Origin: Coptis chinensis
Lineage: Eukaryota > Streptophyta > Magnoliopsida > Ranunculales > Ranunculaceae
Assembly: GCA_015680905.1 (NCBI GenBank)
Contig: CM027380.1
Coordinates: 11,302,001-11,366,000, forward strand
Reading direction: 5' to 3'
Length of the DNA: 64,000 bases
Shown: piece after piece, positions 22,076 to 34,320 of the stretch
Numbering within the stretch: the stretch's first letter is position 1
How the letters are laid out: each line of letters begins with the position of its first letter
Made by a program: the position numbers and the translations under genes
Notes under the pieces: model-generated
What the model was told of the DNA's origin: nothing
The model's input: the letters and a program-made list of their open reading frames with translations, nothing else
The model's database searches: none

Positions 22076-22980
22076 CTTGTAAATTTTTTGGCCATGAATA
22101 AAGATGTTTTCGCTTGGTCGTATATCGATGTACCCGGAATAGATCCCAACGTAGCATGTCATAGAATAAATGTAAACCCCAATGCTAGACTAGTTCGCCA
22201 ACGACCTCGCCGCTTATCCCTACGGTTTCAAAAAGTCATTAACGACGAGGTTGACAAACTCAAGCAGGTCGGTTTCATCAGAAAGGTCGACTATCCAGAC
22301 TGGATCACAAACATTGTTGTGGTCCCCAAAAAGAATGGAACAGTTCACCTATGTGTCGATTTCACGAATGTCAATCAAGAAACCCCAAAAGATAGTTTTC
22401 CCCTACCTCATATTGACCGACTTGTCGACCAAACCTGTGGGCATGAATTTCTCTCCTTCATGGACGCGTACAGCGGATACAACCAAATTCCACTCGCTGA
22501 AGAAGATCAAGAGAAGACCTCGTTCATTATCGAGCAAGGAATTTATTGTTACAACGTCCTCCCGTTTGGCCTTAAGAATGCCGGAGCGACATATCAGCGT
22601 CTGGTAACTGACATGTTCCAGGACATGTTAGGTGAGACCATGAAGGTTTACATTGACGACATAGTCGTCAAAAGCAAGAAAGCAGGCGACCACATCACTC
22701 ACCTTGAGCAAGCTTTCTCCAGGTTACGCTGCACTCGAATGAAGTTGAACCCAGAGAAATGCCTCTTTGGAGCGTCCTCTGGTAAGTTTCTAGGATATCA
22801 GGTGTCACAGCGAGGGATCGAAGCAAATCCAGACCAAATCCGAGTGTTCTTAGACATGCCTGATCCACAGACAAAGAAGCAGATACAGAAGTTATCAGGC
22901 ATGGTCGTTGCACTTAACCAATTCATATCCAGGGCGTCAGACAAGTGTCGCCCGTTCCTACAACTCCTAAAAAAGGCGAG
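22076..22980 (+). pseudogene. pol: Tat element reverse transcriptase
   Basis: The segment starts DVFAWSYIDVPGIDP and contains the RT motifs: VVVPKKNGTVHLCVDFTNVN, PHIDRLVDQTCGHEFLSFMD, YCYNVLPFGLKNAGATYQRL, VYIDDIVVKS (catalytic YIDD at 22649-22660) and KLNPEKCLFGASSGKFLGY. The fold and both catalytic aspartates are present. An upstream stop (22072-22074) separates it from the linker, and a frameshift in the A-run near 22968-22975 separates it from RNase H. It copies the element's RNA into DNA within the particle. Confidence 0.93.
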
Positions 22981-23450
22981 CAGTTCTCATGGAACGATCA
23001 ATGCCACCAAGCATTCGCGACTCTCAAAGAATACCTCACCACGCCTCCCGTCTTAGCCAAACCAATAGATGGAGAGACACTAGGGCTATATTTGGCAATA
23101 TCAGACTTCGCCATCAGCTCAGTTCTCTTCAAAGAGGAGAACAACTCAGAAAAGCCGATCTACTTTACAAGTAAGATGCTCACGCCAGCTGAAAGGAATT
23201 ATTCTTTCCTTAAAAGAGTCGTACTTGCTTTGTTGTATTCGACAAGAAAATTCAGGCCGTACTTTCAAGCACATCCGATCAAAGTACTGACCGACCTCCC
23301 TTTGAAGAAGATCCTCCACAAAGAAAACAAGACTACTCGTATGGCAGTATGGGCCGAAGAGCTCGGTGAACACCACATGGAGTTTGTACCTCGCACCTCT
23401 CAGAAAGGTCAAGTCGTCGCCGATTTCCTAGCAGATTTCCCTGTTAAGGA
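22981..23450 (+). pseudogene. pol: Tat element first RNase H (degenerate)
   Basis: FSWNDQCHQAFATLKEYL, then LYLAISDFAISSVLFKEE, PIYFTSKMLTPAERNY and FRPYFQAHPIKVLTDLPLKK follow the order of the ordinary Ty3 RNase H. The usual catalytic-site residues are changed (for example AISDFAIS where TDAS-like is usual, and FLKRVV where a glutamate is usual). An inactive first RNase H beside a second, intact-looking one is typical of Tat elements. Confidence 0.88.
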
Positions 23451-23995
23451 ACCAGAGATGGAGCTCGCAAATGCCAAGAAACATGTCAAATCAATCTGGT
23501 CTCTCTTTGTAGATGGCTCTAGCAACCCTGGAGGGAGAGGCATTGGGGTCGTCTTAGTGTCCCCCGAAGGGATTATGGTCGAAAAATCAATTCGACTCGA
23601 CTTCGCATCTTCCAACAACGAGGTGGAGTACGAAGCGTTGATCATGGGCCTTCATATGGCGCTACAGCTCGGTGTGCAAGAACTTCAAGTCTTTAGTGAC
23701 TCGCAACTGGTCGTTCGCCAGATTGCCAAAGAGTACACTACCCATGAAGGTAACATTTCGAAGTATCTTCAGGTCGTTCATCATTTATTGTCTTCTTTTA
23801 AGAAATCTACCATCCATCATTTTTTGTGTGATGAGAACCGTCACACAGACAGTCTAGCTTACTTAGCCACTCAAACACCGAGTTGCATTCCACGACAACT
23901 CCTCATTGAGGTAGTCGACCGACCTGCGTACCAGGTCGAGCATGCCCTAGTTATAACCGATTTGTTCTCTCTCCGAAGCTCAGTTGAGTCAGACA
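23451..23995 (+). pseudogene. pol: Tat element second, archaeal-type RNase H
   Basis: SLFVDGSSNPGGRGIGVVLV carries the first aspartate, SSNNEVEYEALIMGLHMAL the glutamate, VFSDSQLVVRQI the second aspartate, and DENRHTDSLAYLATQ the last acidic site. The domain would remove RNA from the hybrid. A frame change near 23996 cuts it from integrase. Confidence 0.9.
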
Positions 23996-25216
23996 TGGAT
24001 GCAACCTATCATGGACTACATCCACCATGGCACACTCCCTACAGAACGTACCAAAGCCAAGCAAATCCCATATCAAGCACGTCGATATTGCTTATTACAC
24101 AATAAGTTGTTCAGAAAATCTGCTGGTGGACCGCACTTGCGATGCATTACTCCAGAGCAGGGCCAATTGATATTTGCTGAAATCCATGAAGGAGAATGCG
24201 GAAACCATGCCGGAGGTCTCTCTTTAGCCCATAAGGCAATTTCCCAGGGCTACTTTTGGCCCCGTATGCAGATCGATGCCAAAGCATACGTTCTCAAGTG
24301 CTTAAAATGTCAAACATTCGGCCACAACATCATTCAACCCGCTCGCGAGCTGATCAATATAGCAAGCCCATGGCCATTTCACATGTGGGGTATGGACATC
24401 ATGGGACCATTCGTCCCACAGAAGAGCACTGGTTTTCGATTCGTCTTAGCTGCAACAGACTATTTCACTAAGTGGGTTGAGGCCATTCCTTTAGCACATG
24501 TCAAAGAATCACATGTCCGAAACTTCATCTGGACTCACATCATCACCATATTTGGTTTGCCAACATACACTAGTGATGGACAATGGACCCTAATTCAAAG
24601 GCAGAACAGTCAAAGACTTTCTAACCAAGTGGAAGATAATTCATGCATTTTTACTCCACAATACGCTCAGAGTAATGGTCAAGCAGAAGCCAGCAACAAG
24701 GCCATCTTAGAAAATTTGAAGAAAAAGATTGAAAAGAACAAAAGCCAATGGCCGAACCAGTTGGAGAACATCTTGTGGGCTCATCGCACCACAGCTCGGT
24801 CCAGTATAGGCGAATCTCCATTCTCTTTGTGTTATGGCATAGAAGCTGTCATTCCCACCGAACTGATAGTCACTACGACCCGGTCCGAGCTCGTCGAGAC
24901 GGGACACAATGATTCTGTTTTAGCACGAGAGGTCGATTTGCTAGAAGAACGGCGTGACTTAGCCGCCATCAGAGTCGCATCTTATCAACAAACCCTGAAG
25001 AACTCCTACAATAAACGGGTACATCCTCGATCTTTCCAGCCTGGTGATCTAGTGCTAAAAAAGACGCAAGACGACTCCAAGTTAGCCCCTACATGGGAAG
25101 GCCCATACATCGTAGAACGCATTGTAGGCAATGGAGCATACTGGATAAAAACTCAAGATGGGAAATTGTTACCTCGCCCTTGGAATACTTATCTGCTGAA
25201 AAGATTTTATCAATAA
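23996..25216 (+). pseudogene. pol: Tat element integrase
   Basis: The HHCC finger is seen as H..GECGNH then CLKCQ (about 24185-24310). The DDE core starts WGMDIMGPF (about 24390) and FVLAATDYFTKWVEAIPL, with the second aspartate in TYTSDGQW (about 24570) and the glutamate in SNGQAEASNK (about 24675). Between about 24585 and 24650 the expected residues (VKDFLTKWKIIHAF) lie in another frame, so a pair of compensating indels has scrambled the middle of the core. The C-terminal chromo-like end is GDLVLKK, then APTWEGPYIV, ending KRFYQ and TAA. Confidence 0.9.
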
Positions 25217-25399
25217 AACCATTGTTGTTGTATATTCCATTTTTCAAGCACTGTAAGTTCAAGGTTCAATTTTTATGTTACCTAGTACAAGGTATTCCCT
25301 TTACTTGCATCAAAAAGTCCTACAGTTCGCATTAGAAGCACGACTAGTATACTTACCTAATCCAACACGCTCAGTGAACCATATGCTCTCATAAACATG

Positions 25400-26040
25400 A
25401 ACGCTCTCCGTGAGCAAACAACTCTCTGGCGCTTACAGGCTCCATAGCCTCTCCAATTCTTGTCACGTCGAGGACCTATCTTTCTAGGATCGACCAAACG
25501 AGAATGTTCTCCGCGAGCAGACATCTCTCTAGTGCTTACAGGCTCCATAGCCTCTCTAATTCTAGTCACGTCGAGGACCTATCTTTCTAGGATCGACTAA
25601 ACGAGAATGCTCTCCGCGAGCAGACAGCTCTCTGGAGCTTACAGGCTCCATAGCCTACCCAATTCTTGTCACGTCGAGGACCTATATTTCTAGGATTGAC
25701 TAAACGAGAACGCTCTCCATGAGCAGACAGCTCTCTAGAGCTTACAGGCTCCACAGCCTCTCCAATTCTTGTCACGTCGAGGACCTATCTTTCTAGGATC
25801 GACTAAACGAGAACGCTCTCCGTGAGCAGACAGCTCTCTAGAGCTTACAGGCTCCACAGCCTCTCCAACTCTTGTCACGTCGAGGACTTATATTTCTAGG
25901 ATCGACTAAACGAGAACACTCTCCGTGAGCAGACAGCTCTCTGGAGCTCGCAGGCTCTACAACCCCCCCCCAGAGCCTCGTTCATCGACGACCCTATACT
26001 CCTAGAGTTGACCATACGAAAGCGTTCTCCATGAGCGTCA
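25400..26040 (+). repeat. Tandem array, ~103-bp unit, about 6 copies
   Basis: Units with CTCTCCGTGAGCAGACAG, CTTACAGGCTCCATAGCC, CTTGTCACGTCGAGGAC and TTTCTAGGATCGACTAAACG start at about 25403, 25507, 25609, 25712, 25815 and 25917, and a degenerate unit follows to about 26040. The array lies between pol and the antisense ORFs. Confidence 0.9.
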
Positions 26041-26688
26041 CGCTTATACTGACCCACACGCTCTGCCTGACCAGAGCATTCCTTTGAGTCTTACTTCTAA
26101 GACTCAGCACAATACACTTAGGGAAGAACTCTTAGTTCTAGACTCAGGTTATCTAGCATACTCCTAACATCTCTTCTCTTATAACATGATAAACAAGAAA
26201 GACAGCGCTAATCACAGGCACATCATGTGTCTACACTAAATCTCAAGCTCCTCAGTTATTTCAATCCACATGCACAATAAGCAGGACACTAGCTATAAAC
26301 AAGTAAGCAGAAACATGCATTCGGAGCACAACCAGTAGCAATATGTGACCAACCGCCACAACAATTACATCCACCGATCTGCTGGGATTACCCAGAAAAT
26401 CCAGATCGGTATCTATTACAAATTTAACAAAGTATCGAACTGCCACTTCCGTGGAAACTAGTTCTTTGTACTAAAAGGGCGAACTGCTCAGGCAAGCCTG
26501 AAGACACAGCTCTATTGTTAACTTTCATATAAGAGAGGAGAACGTAAACAACACTTACAAATTTTTGCTGACAGAGACAAAGGTAGATCACATCATCAAA
26601 TATCAGTTAAGACATGCTTATCTTCTGGTGCCGCGCTAGTAGAAGCAGTTTGCCAGGCAGATCTCAGCATCACGCGCATTCCTTGCCC
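26041..26688. other. Tat element spacer
   Basis: Non-coding sequence between the tandem array and the antisense ORF block. No motif is recognised. Confidence 0.5.
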
Positions 26689-27669
26689 CTATTCCTCGCC
26701 TATAGTCGCTTTCTTCATGGCGTCATACTTCTCGTCCAGAGCGGCATATGCGACACAGGCTTTGGTATACGCCTCCTGTGCTTTGCGCGCCACCTTTTGG
26801 CATTTTTTAGCATAAGCAGTCACTTTAGCTAATTCCCTTTCTAGCTCAGTCATATCAGTCACTAATGCAGCATTCTCAGCAGCAACATTCTGGTACTTGG
26901 TGGTCATCACTTCTAGCTTCCTCTTGTCAGCCCCCCACGCAGCTCGCATACACCCCAGCTCGACGTGAGGGTTATCATCAGTCTCGGTGTTTTGCACAAC
27001 ATCTTTCAATTTATCATACCCTGCAAGAAACTGCACGAACGAAGTTAAAGAACCAGACTCCCCTGGAAACAGACATAACAACTTAGTATGTCATGAACTC
27101 ACCAAACAAGCGGCCATGTCCAACGTCCCCAACAGCGTCTCCATGTCCTCATCTTTCACCTCTGCCTTGTCACCATCCAACACGATCCCCTTCAGAACGC
27201 TAGTCGCTATGGGCGCCGAGTGGAAGCTACAGTCCGAACGTTTCACCATACGCTTCTTCCCCGTCTTCCCTATGTAGTAGAATTCGCTCCCCACATCCCC
27301 ACATCGCGGGGATGAACTCTCACCAGCAACTTGGCAACCTTGCCCCAGGTCGCTACGCTTCACAGCATGACGAGCTCTCTTGCCTACTCGCTGTGGCGAC
27401 CTAAACACAATGCCGCCAGCCGGACGACCAGCTCTCCTAGGTCGTTTGTGACCCTTGGCTCCTACAGCAGTAGCCTTCCTCTTACCACGATCACCATGCA
27501 CATGAGGATCAAATTCCATCTCCTCCATTATCAGAGGCGACATTTCCCTCATACTCCCTTCTCCTCTCACATATGGGCGACACCTTGTCATGGTCAAACC
27601 TAGGAACAGAGATACTACTGAATGAGTTACTGTTATACACCAAATCCTTCTCAACAGAGTAGCACTCAC
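26689..27669 (-). pseudogene. Antisense ORF of the Tat element, downstream copy
   Basis: The minus strand reads a basic, Arg-rich segment (KRPRRAGRPAGG), then FYYIGKTGKKRMVKRSDCSF and VLKGIVLDGDKAEV, a stop, and after a short gap FVQFLAGYDKLKDVVQNTET and a heptad-rich coiled coil (about 26880-26690). The upstream block at 28690-29330 has the same order (QFVYLDDNGGQ, VKRSDCSFRSSK, IALDGNRKEL, LVSGFQKLKEIAQFTETD, coiled coil). The two are therefore duplicated copies of one antisense gene end. Antisense ORFs are known from Tat elements; their role is unclear. The C-terminal part is long and open, but the whole copy is interrupted. Confidence 0.7.
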
Positions 27670-28689
27670 AATGGAAAATAAACGTACCTGTAGAAGCAGC
27701 GGCGAGGGTAGTGCACAACGATAGGGCAGAGCGACAGGGCAGAGAAGAGCTACGACAAGAAGCCAAGCAAATGCCTTTTGGTATTCTGCGCACAGTTTAT
27801 TTAATATAAAACGTCTTTTCCCTAAGCGCCTTATAATTACCTTGAGACGCCAAACGCCATCTGCCCGCCATCATTATGTCCTTTGAACCGCCCGTTTTCT
27901 TACACGTGTCACGCACATGAGGGCATACTGCCGTCTGCGACACTGAACACAACACACTTCGTCCTACTCTATGTACGAGAGCCCAGCGATCTCGTGGCAT
28001 CATTCCGAGCGTCACCAAACAGCTGAAGACAAGTTAACAATAGGACGCTCATACAAGCTTACTAGTTATTGGCAACGCAGTTATCACCGCAACACAACAG
28101 CCATGCATAGTTATAGCAGTATCATCATTCATAAACACAATCAAACAAGTGGTACACACGCACAGTTGAGAAACAAACAATAAACATGGCATATAAGCAT
28201 ACAATGACATGTTCTAACATACCTGAACTACCATTCGTTCTTTAGCCGAAGTTCTGAGACTACTCAGGAAATCCAACCCGGCTAAACAATTTTCGTCATC
28301 ACATGGTTACCCCAAACCAGAACGGGGTACCAGATCGTTCACAGTAATAGCACATAAAAATAAAAAGACGAACGCCCAGTTACCCGGAAACCAAATATTA
28401 TATCACGGCTTATAAGGCGACAAAGATAACAAAACAAATTTACAGCTCGTCCTCTCTAGGCACAACAGTTAGTTCTCCAGGCACGAGCGATTCATCAATT
28501 TCAGCATCCCTTCCATCCACCACAACCGACACTCAATCAAAGTTCAAACTCATTAGCACACCAGACGCAGCAGCTTCAGCTCGCGGTACCACGACTTCTG
28601 GAATGATCACTGAAGAAGCGAGCACACTGCTAGCATCTCCCTGCACCTGTTCTACCACGGTCCGAGACGTACAGTATGCATGTTCTCCT
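27670..28689. other. Tat element spacer between the two antisense blocks
   Basis: No domain recognised. It may hold decayed N-terminal sequence of the downstream antisense copy. Confidence 0.4.
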
Positions 28690-30802
28690 TCAAAGCGTTA
28701 TAGTCCGCTTCCAGTTTAACAAAGTCCGCATCCAGAACGTCATAGGCCTTGGTAGCGTCCTGAGCAACCTTCTTTCAGTGTAAGGTATACTTCGTTCAAA
28801 CCTACAATTTCCACGATCGCATTTGCGAACATTCTCTTCCGCTCCTTGTAGTTTTTGCCTCAGCTCTTCTGCTTCAGTATCTTTCAGCATCTTGGCCAGA
28901 CTTAGAGCTTGATGTGCTTTCTTCAGGTCTTCCAGTTCATCACGCTCCATCTTCGCGGCCTCCTGAACATTTTTTAGCTCGTTGGACAACTTCACCACAG
29001 CTTCTCTATCTGTCTCTGTGAACTGAGCAATCTCCTTCAATTTCTGAAACCCACTTACTAGCTGCAATTACACACATATGTTACTAACCAAGTCACAACA
29101 ACGTGCATAGGTGAACAGTTACATCAAAAGAAGACAAACTCACGTACCAAACATTACGCGATTTCCATTCGCTTCAGGTTATCAGCCAGCCCTTTCTCAT
29201 CCAGCTCCTTACGGTTGCCATCCAGAGCTATCTATTCTAACAGACAGGCCGATACCTTACTCGACCTGAAGCTACAATCACTTCGCTTCACAGTTCATTG
29301 CCCCCCATTGTCATCCAGATACACAAACTGTGCCTCTAGGTCATCAGCAACCACAACAGCTTTTCCACTCGCTTTGCGGGGAGCTTTGCTTTCGCCAGCG
29401 GACTGGGTTCACTCCCCTAGTCGAGACGGACTAGACCCTTCCCCAAAAGTGGCCAAGTCCATGACCTGCTCCGATCGCGCCCGACTCCGTGTCATCAGAA
29501 GTAGCACCACCGCCTCACCACCGGACCCGCTGGCTGGAGCTTTCCCCAAGAGTGTGCCACGCTACCTTGGCAACTCGGGTAACGCTTTGCTCAGAGGAGT
29601 CATGTCGTCTCTTCTCCGACTTGCTCCTTGCGCGAGGATTGAAGACCACCGTCTCCAGCTCCACAGGCGCATCGATCGATCCCACTTCAAGTCGGGAACT
29701 CGACCCACCAACCCCTGAGGCACCAACTCTAGCGGGTCGTCTCAAGCCACCACGAGTCCGATTCCTATCTTCCCGCGTTACCAAGTCGCTCGTACGCGTC
29801 TCCATCACTTCTCGCCTTGTCTGACCTCGAGCTCAGTCTTTTTGAGCTTTTCCTTTTTCCCGGATCGCAAGCCTACCCCTTTCCACAAAAAAATGTGCAA
29901 CATCGGGCGGCAACTGCGCTTGTTTTTCTGCTTGAGTCAGCCGCGCGAATCTCTATCTCCCCACGATCAGTTCGCGTCTTCACAGAAAAATCTACAGACA
30001 AAGCAAAATCATGGGCCTGTTAGCATAACTGTCAATCATTAAGTAAAGCGACAAAAGAAAAATATTCCTACCCACCGAATATGTTACAAATCCTAATTTG
30101 CAACCTACATCCGTTAGCACAGTAGTTGCCAACTAGCAAAGAACCTCTTTGTCCGGGCCTCGTTTACACCACCGTCGATCACATCGAACGCAGCGTCGTC
30201 ATCGTTTGCAAGCTAAAGTTCAAATTACCAGATCGCCTCATAACATAATGCTTAACTATGTCGAATACACCTATGTCGTATTCCCCACTCGCATTCAACA
30301 GGTCAAACACCTTAAACAATTGCCAGGTGTTACCAACGAACTGACAAGGAGACTTCCAACAATGGGCCAAGAAGTCACACACCAGTTTCGAGAACGGTAT
30401 TCGCATATGCGCTCTTAGTTGGCCCTCACAGATGATTACCCCCCCCATTCGGGCGGTTGTACTCTTCAATACGTACATTTTCACTCAACCGTGGCTCATG
30501 TATCTCCAGGTCGGGAATGTTGATTTCATAAGCTGCCCTCAGTTCGGGGAACGAGCTTGCCGCACTACGATCTACCTCTCTAAGGGGCAACTCACTTGAT
30601 GACGACATCTCCCTCGACCTGACGTACTGGCCACGACACCTTCTGACCCAGATCGATTGTTACCCTCATCTACCGTAACTTCCTCATCCAACTCATTCTG
30701 AATGCCAACACTCACCGATTCTTCATTATCATCCTCATAATCTCCACAACTTAATGAAACCTCACGAACCTCTTCCGATCGAGTATCATCAGAATCAGAC
30801 AT
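28690..30802 (-). pseudogene. Antisense ORF of the Tat element, upstream copy with Transposase_28-like domain
   Basis: From 30802: an acidic Ser/Glu-rich N-terminus (MSDSDDTRSEEVREVSLS), a frame change, MSSSSELPLREVDRSAASSF, then QLRAHMRIPFSKLVCDFLA and CQFVGNTWQLFKVFDLL (about 30455-30340), which resembles the 'putative gypsy type transposon' (Transposase_28) domain often annotated in plant Ty3 antisense genes. A basic region (about 29800-29520), the VKRSDCSF block with stops (about 29330-29220) and a coiled coil (29067-28690, KLSNELKNVQEAAKMERD) follow. Several stops and frame changes break it. Its promoter would have to be internal, since it opposes the LTR transcript. Confidence 0.68.
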
Positions 30803-31312
30803 TATAACGTTTCCTATTTATCAATTACTCAAGTTTAAACCCTACAACCTAACACTGGCCTACCTACTTAACAAATCGCACTTGAGCGAGAGGAAAGCAA
30901 ATTGAAAATGCAAAAGTAACAGCAGCAGAAGCACTCACCTGAGAAACCCTAGCTTGCATTTTTGCGGAGAAGGAAACAGGAAATACCTTTTTGATTTTCC
31001 CAAATTTGATTTTGTACAAACCGCCCGTTCAGTTACCAAGAAGTTATGATTACAGCTTATGCCCTAGCCCGCACACGTGTTCAAGGACTGTCTTTTCAAG
31101 AGTTCCGAATAATGCGGCGACACGTCTCTTTACCAACTGCTACGATTTTGTCACGTGCCAATCACAGACTACCTTCCCTTTCCCGCCAAATCAACTTTCC
31201 ACATGATTCAAAGTTTATAGCATCCCAGTCGGATCATCCACCACAGCTCGCTTATGCTCCACACGTTCTTTTGTTTTTCTCTCAGCAGATCATTTCCCGG
31301 GACATAAACAAT

Positions 31313-31329
31313 CTACTGAGAGGGGGCTG
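31313..31329 (+). promoter_or_regulatory. Polypurine tract of the Tat element
   Basis: CTGAGAGGGGGCTG directly precedes the 3' LTR; the purine run primes plus-strand DNA synthesis. Confidence 0.75.
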
Positions 31330-31938
31330 TGTAGGGGAGTAATATCCTCATTAAGGAATATCACGCACGCGTGAAGCATAACCGAACTCAGGACATCGAC
31401 CTCCAAGACCGACTTATGAGCAGCTCCCTTGTGAAGACATACGCGCGCAGCATAGGTGAACCCAAGACATCGACCTCCAAGACCGATCTGTGAGCAGCTC
31501 CTTTCATGTAGGTGGTACGAACAAGGATGTCTCAGTACGAACACACGACCAGAGACAGAACGCTTCAAATAAAGTCACCACCAGGGGTAATCATTACCAA
31601 AATCTTACTTGTACTTCCCACCATCGGGAAATAGGGACTACCGCGCCAACTCCCAATCAGCACACGACTTATACTAAAACCAGCCCAACACTCATTCACA
31701 ATCTCCATCTTACACGTGTGCAAGAAACACACGTGTCTCTAGGATTGACACTTCCACAAGCCTATAAATACCACCTACTTGAACTACGTGAGACCTGATT
31801 CCTCTCTCCCCTAAAAAGAAAAACCAAGAGAGGATACGTAGGCAGCTCGCTCATCAGCGAACTCGGTCTCTCCAAAAAACCTCAACCCATTCCCCTCTCT
31901 TCACAATATCTAAATGGAAACCAAAACGCCCCTTTACA
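31330..31938 (+). repeat. 3' LTR of the Tat element
   Basis: Copy of 18896-19503 with about 22 differences by eye; TATAAATA at 31763-31770; ends TTTACA and is followed by the target duplication catgc. Confidence 0.95.
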
Positions 31939-31943
31939 CATGC

Positions 31944-32080
31944 CAATGACCAACCTCATCAATGGAAAGACGGTTACTGTCATCGGAATACTGAAATCTG
32001 CATTGGACATTGCAAATGAATGTGTGATGGCAAATGATGACACAAAGTTCACGCTTAACCGAAACAGTATAACTATCAAC
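31944..32080 (+). pseudogene. Flavin-containing monooxygenase-like pseudogene, 3' piece
   Basis: The frame MPMTNLINGKTVTVIGILKS continues as ALDIANECVMAND. GKxVxVIGxxKSALDIAxEC is the second Rossmann (NADPH-binding) motif region of plant FMO-like monooxygenases. It continues the piece at 18790-18895 across the Tat insertion, with a one-base frame difference. Confidence 0.8.
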
Positions 32081-33104
32081 AAACACAATCATTTGATAAA
32101 TTACAACTAAGAACTTATAATTAAACAGGGTGTTTATGATCCTCCACAAGTACTATTTTTGTTTGATTATACATTGCTTTATTTAGAATACTTAGTATAA
32201 TGTATTAATTTTCGAAAATTTGCAAGAGTAGAGCACCCTTGTACAATGATATACATGGTTGCACATTTACCGTGCATTTGGACTCGTTATAATTGGTATA
32301 GATTGAAGAAAACATTTCAGTAAGTTTTTGCTTAGTTATTCTAATTCCAACCAATCGCAACAACCAACAAGAAGTAACCAAGATTTACTATCTGTTTGAG
32401 AACTCAGTACTCTGCCTTTGAGAGACTAGAGTTACACATTTAAAACTAGAGATTGAAACTGAAATTGCATGAGTCCCACTAACAAATAAGTTTTTGTAAC
32501 TTTCTGGGAGGGAGAAGATGAGTTTTCGCGGAATTAACACATTTGTTTTCGATTTGGTTACATTTAGTTACCAAATTAAAATATTTGACAGCTATTTTCC
32601 TTAACAAAGAAATAAAACGGTGTTAACCACACCTTAAATAATCTCATTCACAATGATAATCTAAAGAGATTGGGTGCGTCCACACAAGTTGCCTTGTGTT
32701 GGTACCCTCTTTGAATCTGGACTCATCGTAAAATATGAATTTCACACTAAGAATTAATATTTTGAAAAAATAAATAGGATGTTGATTTATTTGTTAGCTC
32801 AAGCCATAGTCTATCGAAAGAACATATACATTTTATTACAATTTTAAATTCAAAATGTAGACTAATTACAAAATTCTTTCTTTGCAATTCGTCATCTTTT
32901 TGAGACATACATCACGTAGTTTTAAAGGCTAGTCTATGATCATTACAACTAATTATTTCAAGAGAAAGGCTACTATAAACCTAACAAACATGATATATAA
33001 GTAGTCAATATGAGAAATGTAATGTCATACGAGGATAACTACAAGATGATAGCTCATTTACGCTAGTGTAGCAAGATTTATCAAACAAAGTTTGTTTAGC
33101 GCGG

Positions 33105-33275
33105 AGTTTATAGTGATCAACTCAATTGGTTGTGTATCCCTATTTTATGGAGAGGTTGCAAGTTTAAATCCCATCAAGTATTAGTTGAGATTTCTTTCTT
33201 GTGTAATTTATGTGATGTACCTTTGGGCCAGATAAGCCTTCATGCTAGAAATAGGGTGTTGTTACAATAGGTGGA
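33105..33275 (+). mobile_element. tRNA-derived SINE-like sequence (copy 1)
   Basis: TAGTGATCAACTCAATTGGT resembles a pol III A box and GGTTGCAAGTTTAAATCCC a B box (compare GGTTCGAATCC). They have about tRNA spacing and are followed by a non-tRNA tail (TGTGATGTACCTTTGGGCCA). Confidence 0.55.
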
Positions 33276-34214
33276 TCAAGGAGTGAAAACAAGTCTTCAT
33301 GGCCAAGGTAGAAACGGTTGGGTACACTAAAAAACTAGCGCATCAGCAAGAGCCTTCAGACTAGATTCTTTTCGGGGTTGATGAGCCATCGGAATATGGT
33401 CATTCAATGTAACATCTTCCTTAACCCTTTAAATATATATATTTTTTTTTAAAAAAGTTTTTCATCGGTGTTTTTACAAGTATACAAATAATGTAACAAT
33501 TGAGGGAAAAAAAACTTCCATTTGAACTCTGCCCCTTTGTTTTGAGTGATGAGGATTGGGAAATGGGTCCTTACTTTAGCTAGATATATCACAATTGGGC
33601 CGGGTAAGGCTTGATAGGAGTACATGACGGGGGCTTCGATGAGTCGGGGCTCAATCAGGCCATTAATTCAAGGCCAACTCAATAGGTCTCTACTCTCGTG
33701 TTTTGGGCTTCAGAATCTGGTTCTTTAATTTGGACACTGAGTTTTGAGCTGTTACTCAATTTGGACTCGAGTTGGGCTGATGCTCAGGCTAAAAAGTCTC
33801 CGAGGAGAAATGTGAGTTGTGCAAAAATTTTGGTAAACTATACAGACAAATATTAATTCAGATTTTGTGTTTAATCTCCCTGGTTCATACATACCCTGCA
33901 TAAAAACCCCCTCAATATGTACTAACCCATAAAAACCCCCTCTTTTTCTAAAATACCCAAACTGACTAAAATACCCCCCACACATAAAACCCTAGATCTC
34001 AAATTTCTTTTCTCTCTTTCTTCTTGCCGCATCCTCTCTTCTTGTAAACCATAGATATCCTGCAAAACCAAATTAACATAGAAGATAAGATGACAAAACA
34101 ACCGAAAAATAAGAGAGAAACACCCAACAAAACAAAAAAATCAAAAGTTTCCATGTCACAAACAAAATGGAAGAAAGCAATTACCGATAAAAAGACGAAA
34201 TCGAAAAGTAAAAA

Positions 34215-34320
<106 letters not shown>

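Larger units (their letters stand above)
18896..31938 (+). mobile_element. Tat-lineage Ty3/gypsy LTR retrotransposon, complete but inactive
   Basis: 13043 bp, bounded by 608- and 609-bp LTRs and a perfect 5-bp target duplication catgc (18891-18895, 31939-31943). In order: LTR, primer binding site, gag, protease, reverse transcriptase, RNase H, a second (archaeal-type) RNase H, integrase, a tandem-repeat array, two antisense ORF blocks, polypurine tract, LTR. Dual RNase H plus antisense ORFs downstream of pol is the hallmark of the plant Tat lineage. Stops and frameshifts in gag and pol make it non-functional. By eye the LTRs differ at about 22 positions (about 96% identical), so it is not a very recent insertion. 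Confidence 0.95.

Noticed and set aside
27091-27603. Plus-strand ORFs in the 3' part of the Tat element
   Set aside because: They are shadows of the antisense ORF block, which has the recognisable repeated motifs.
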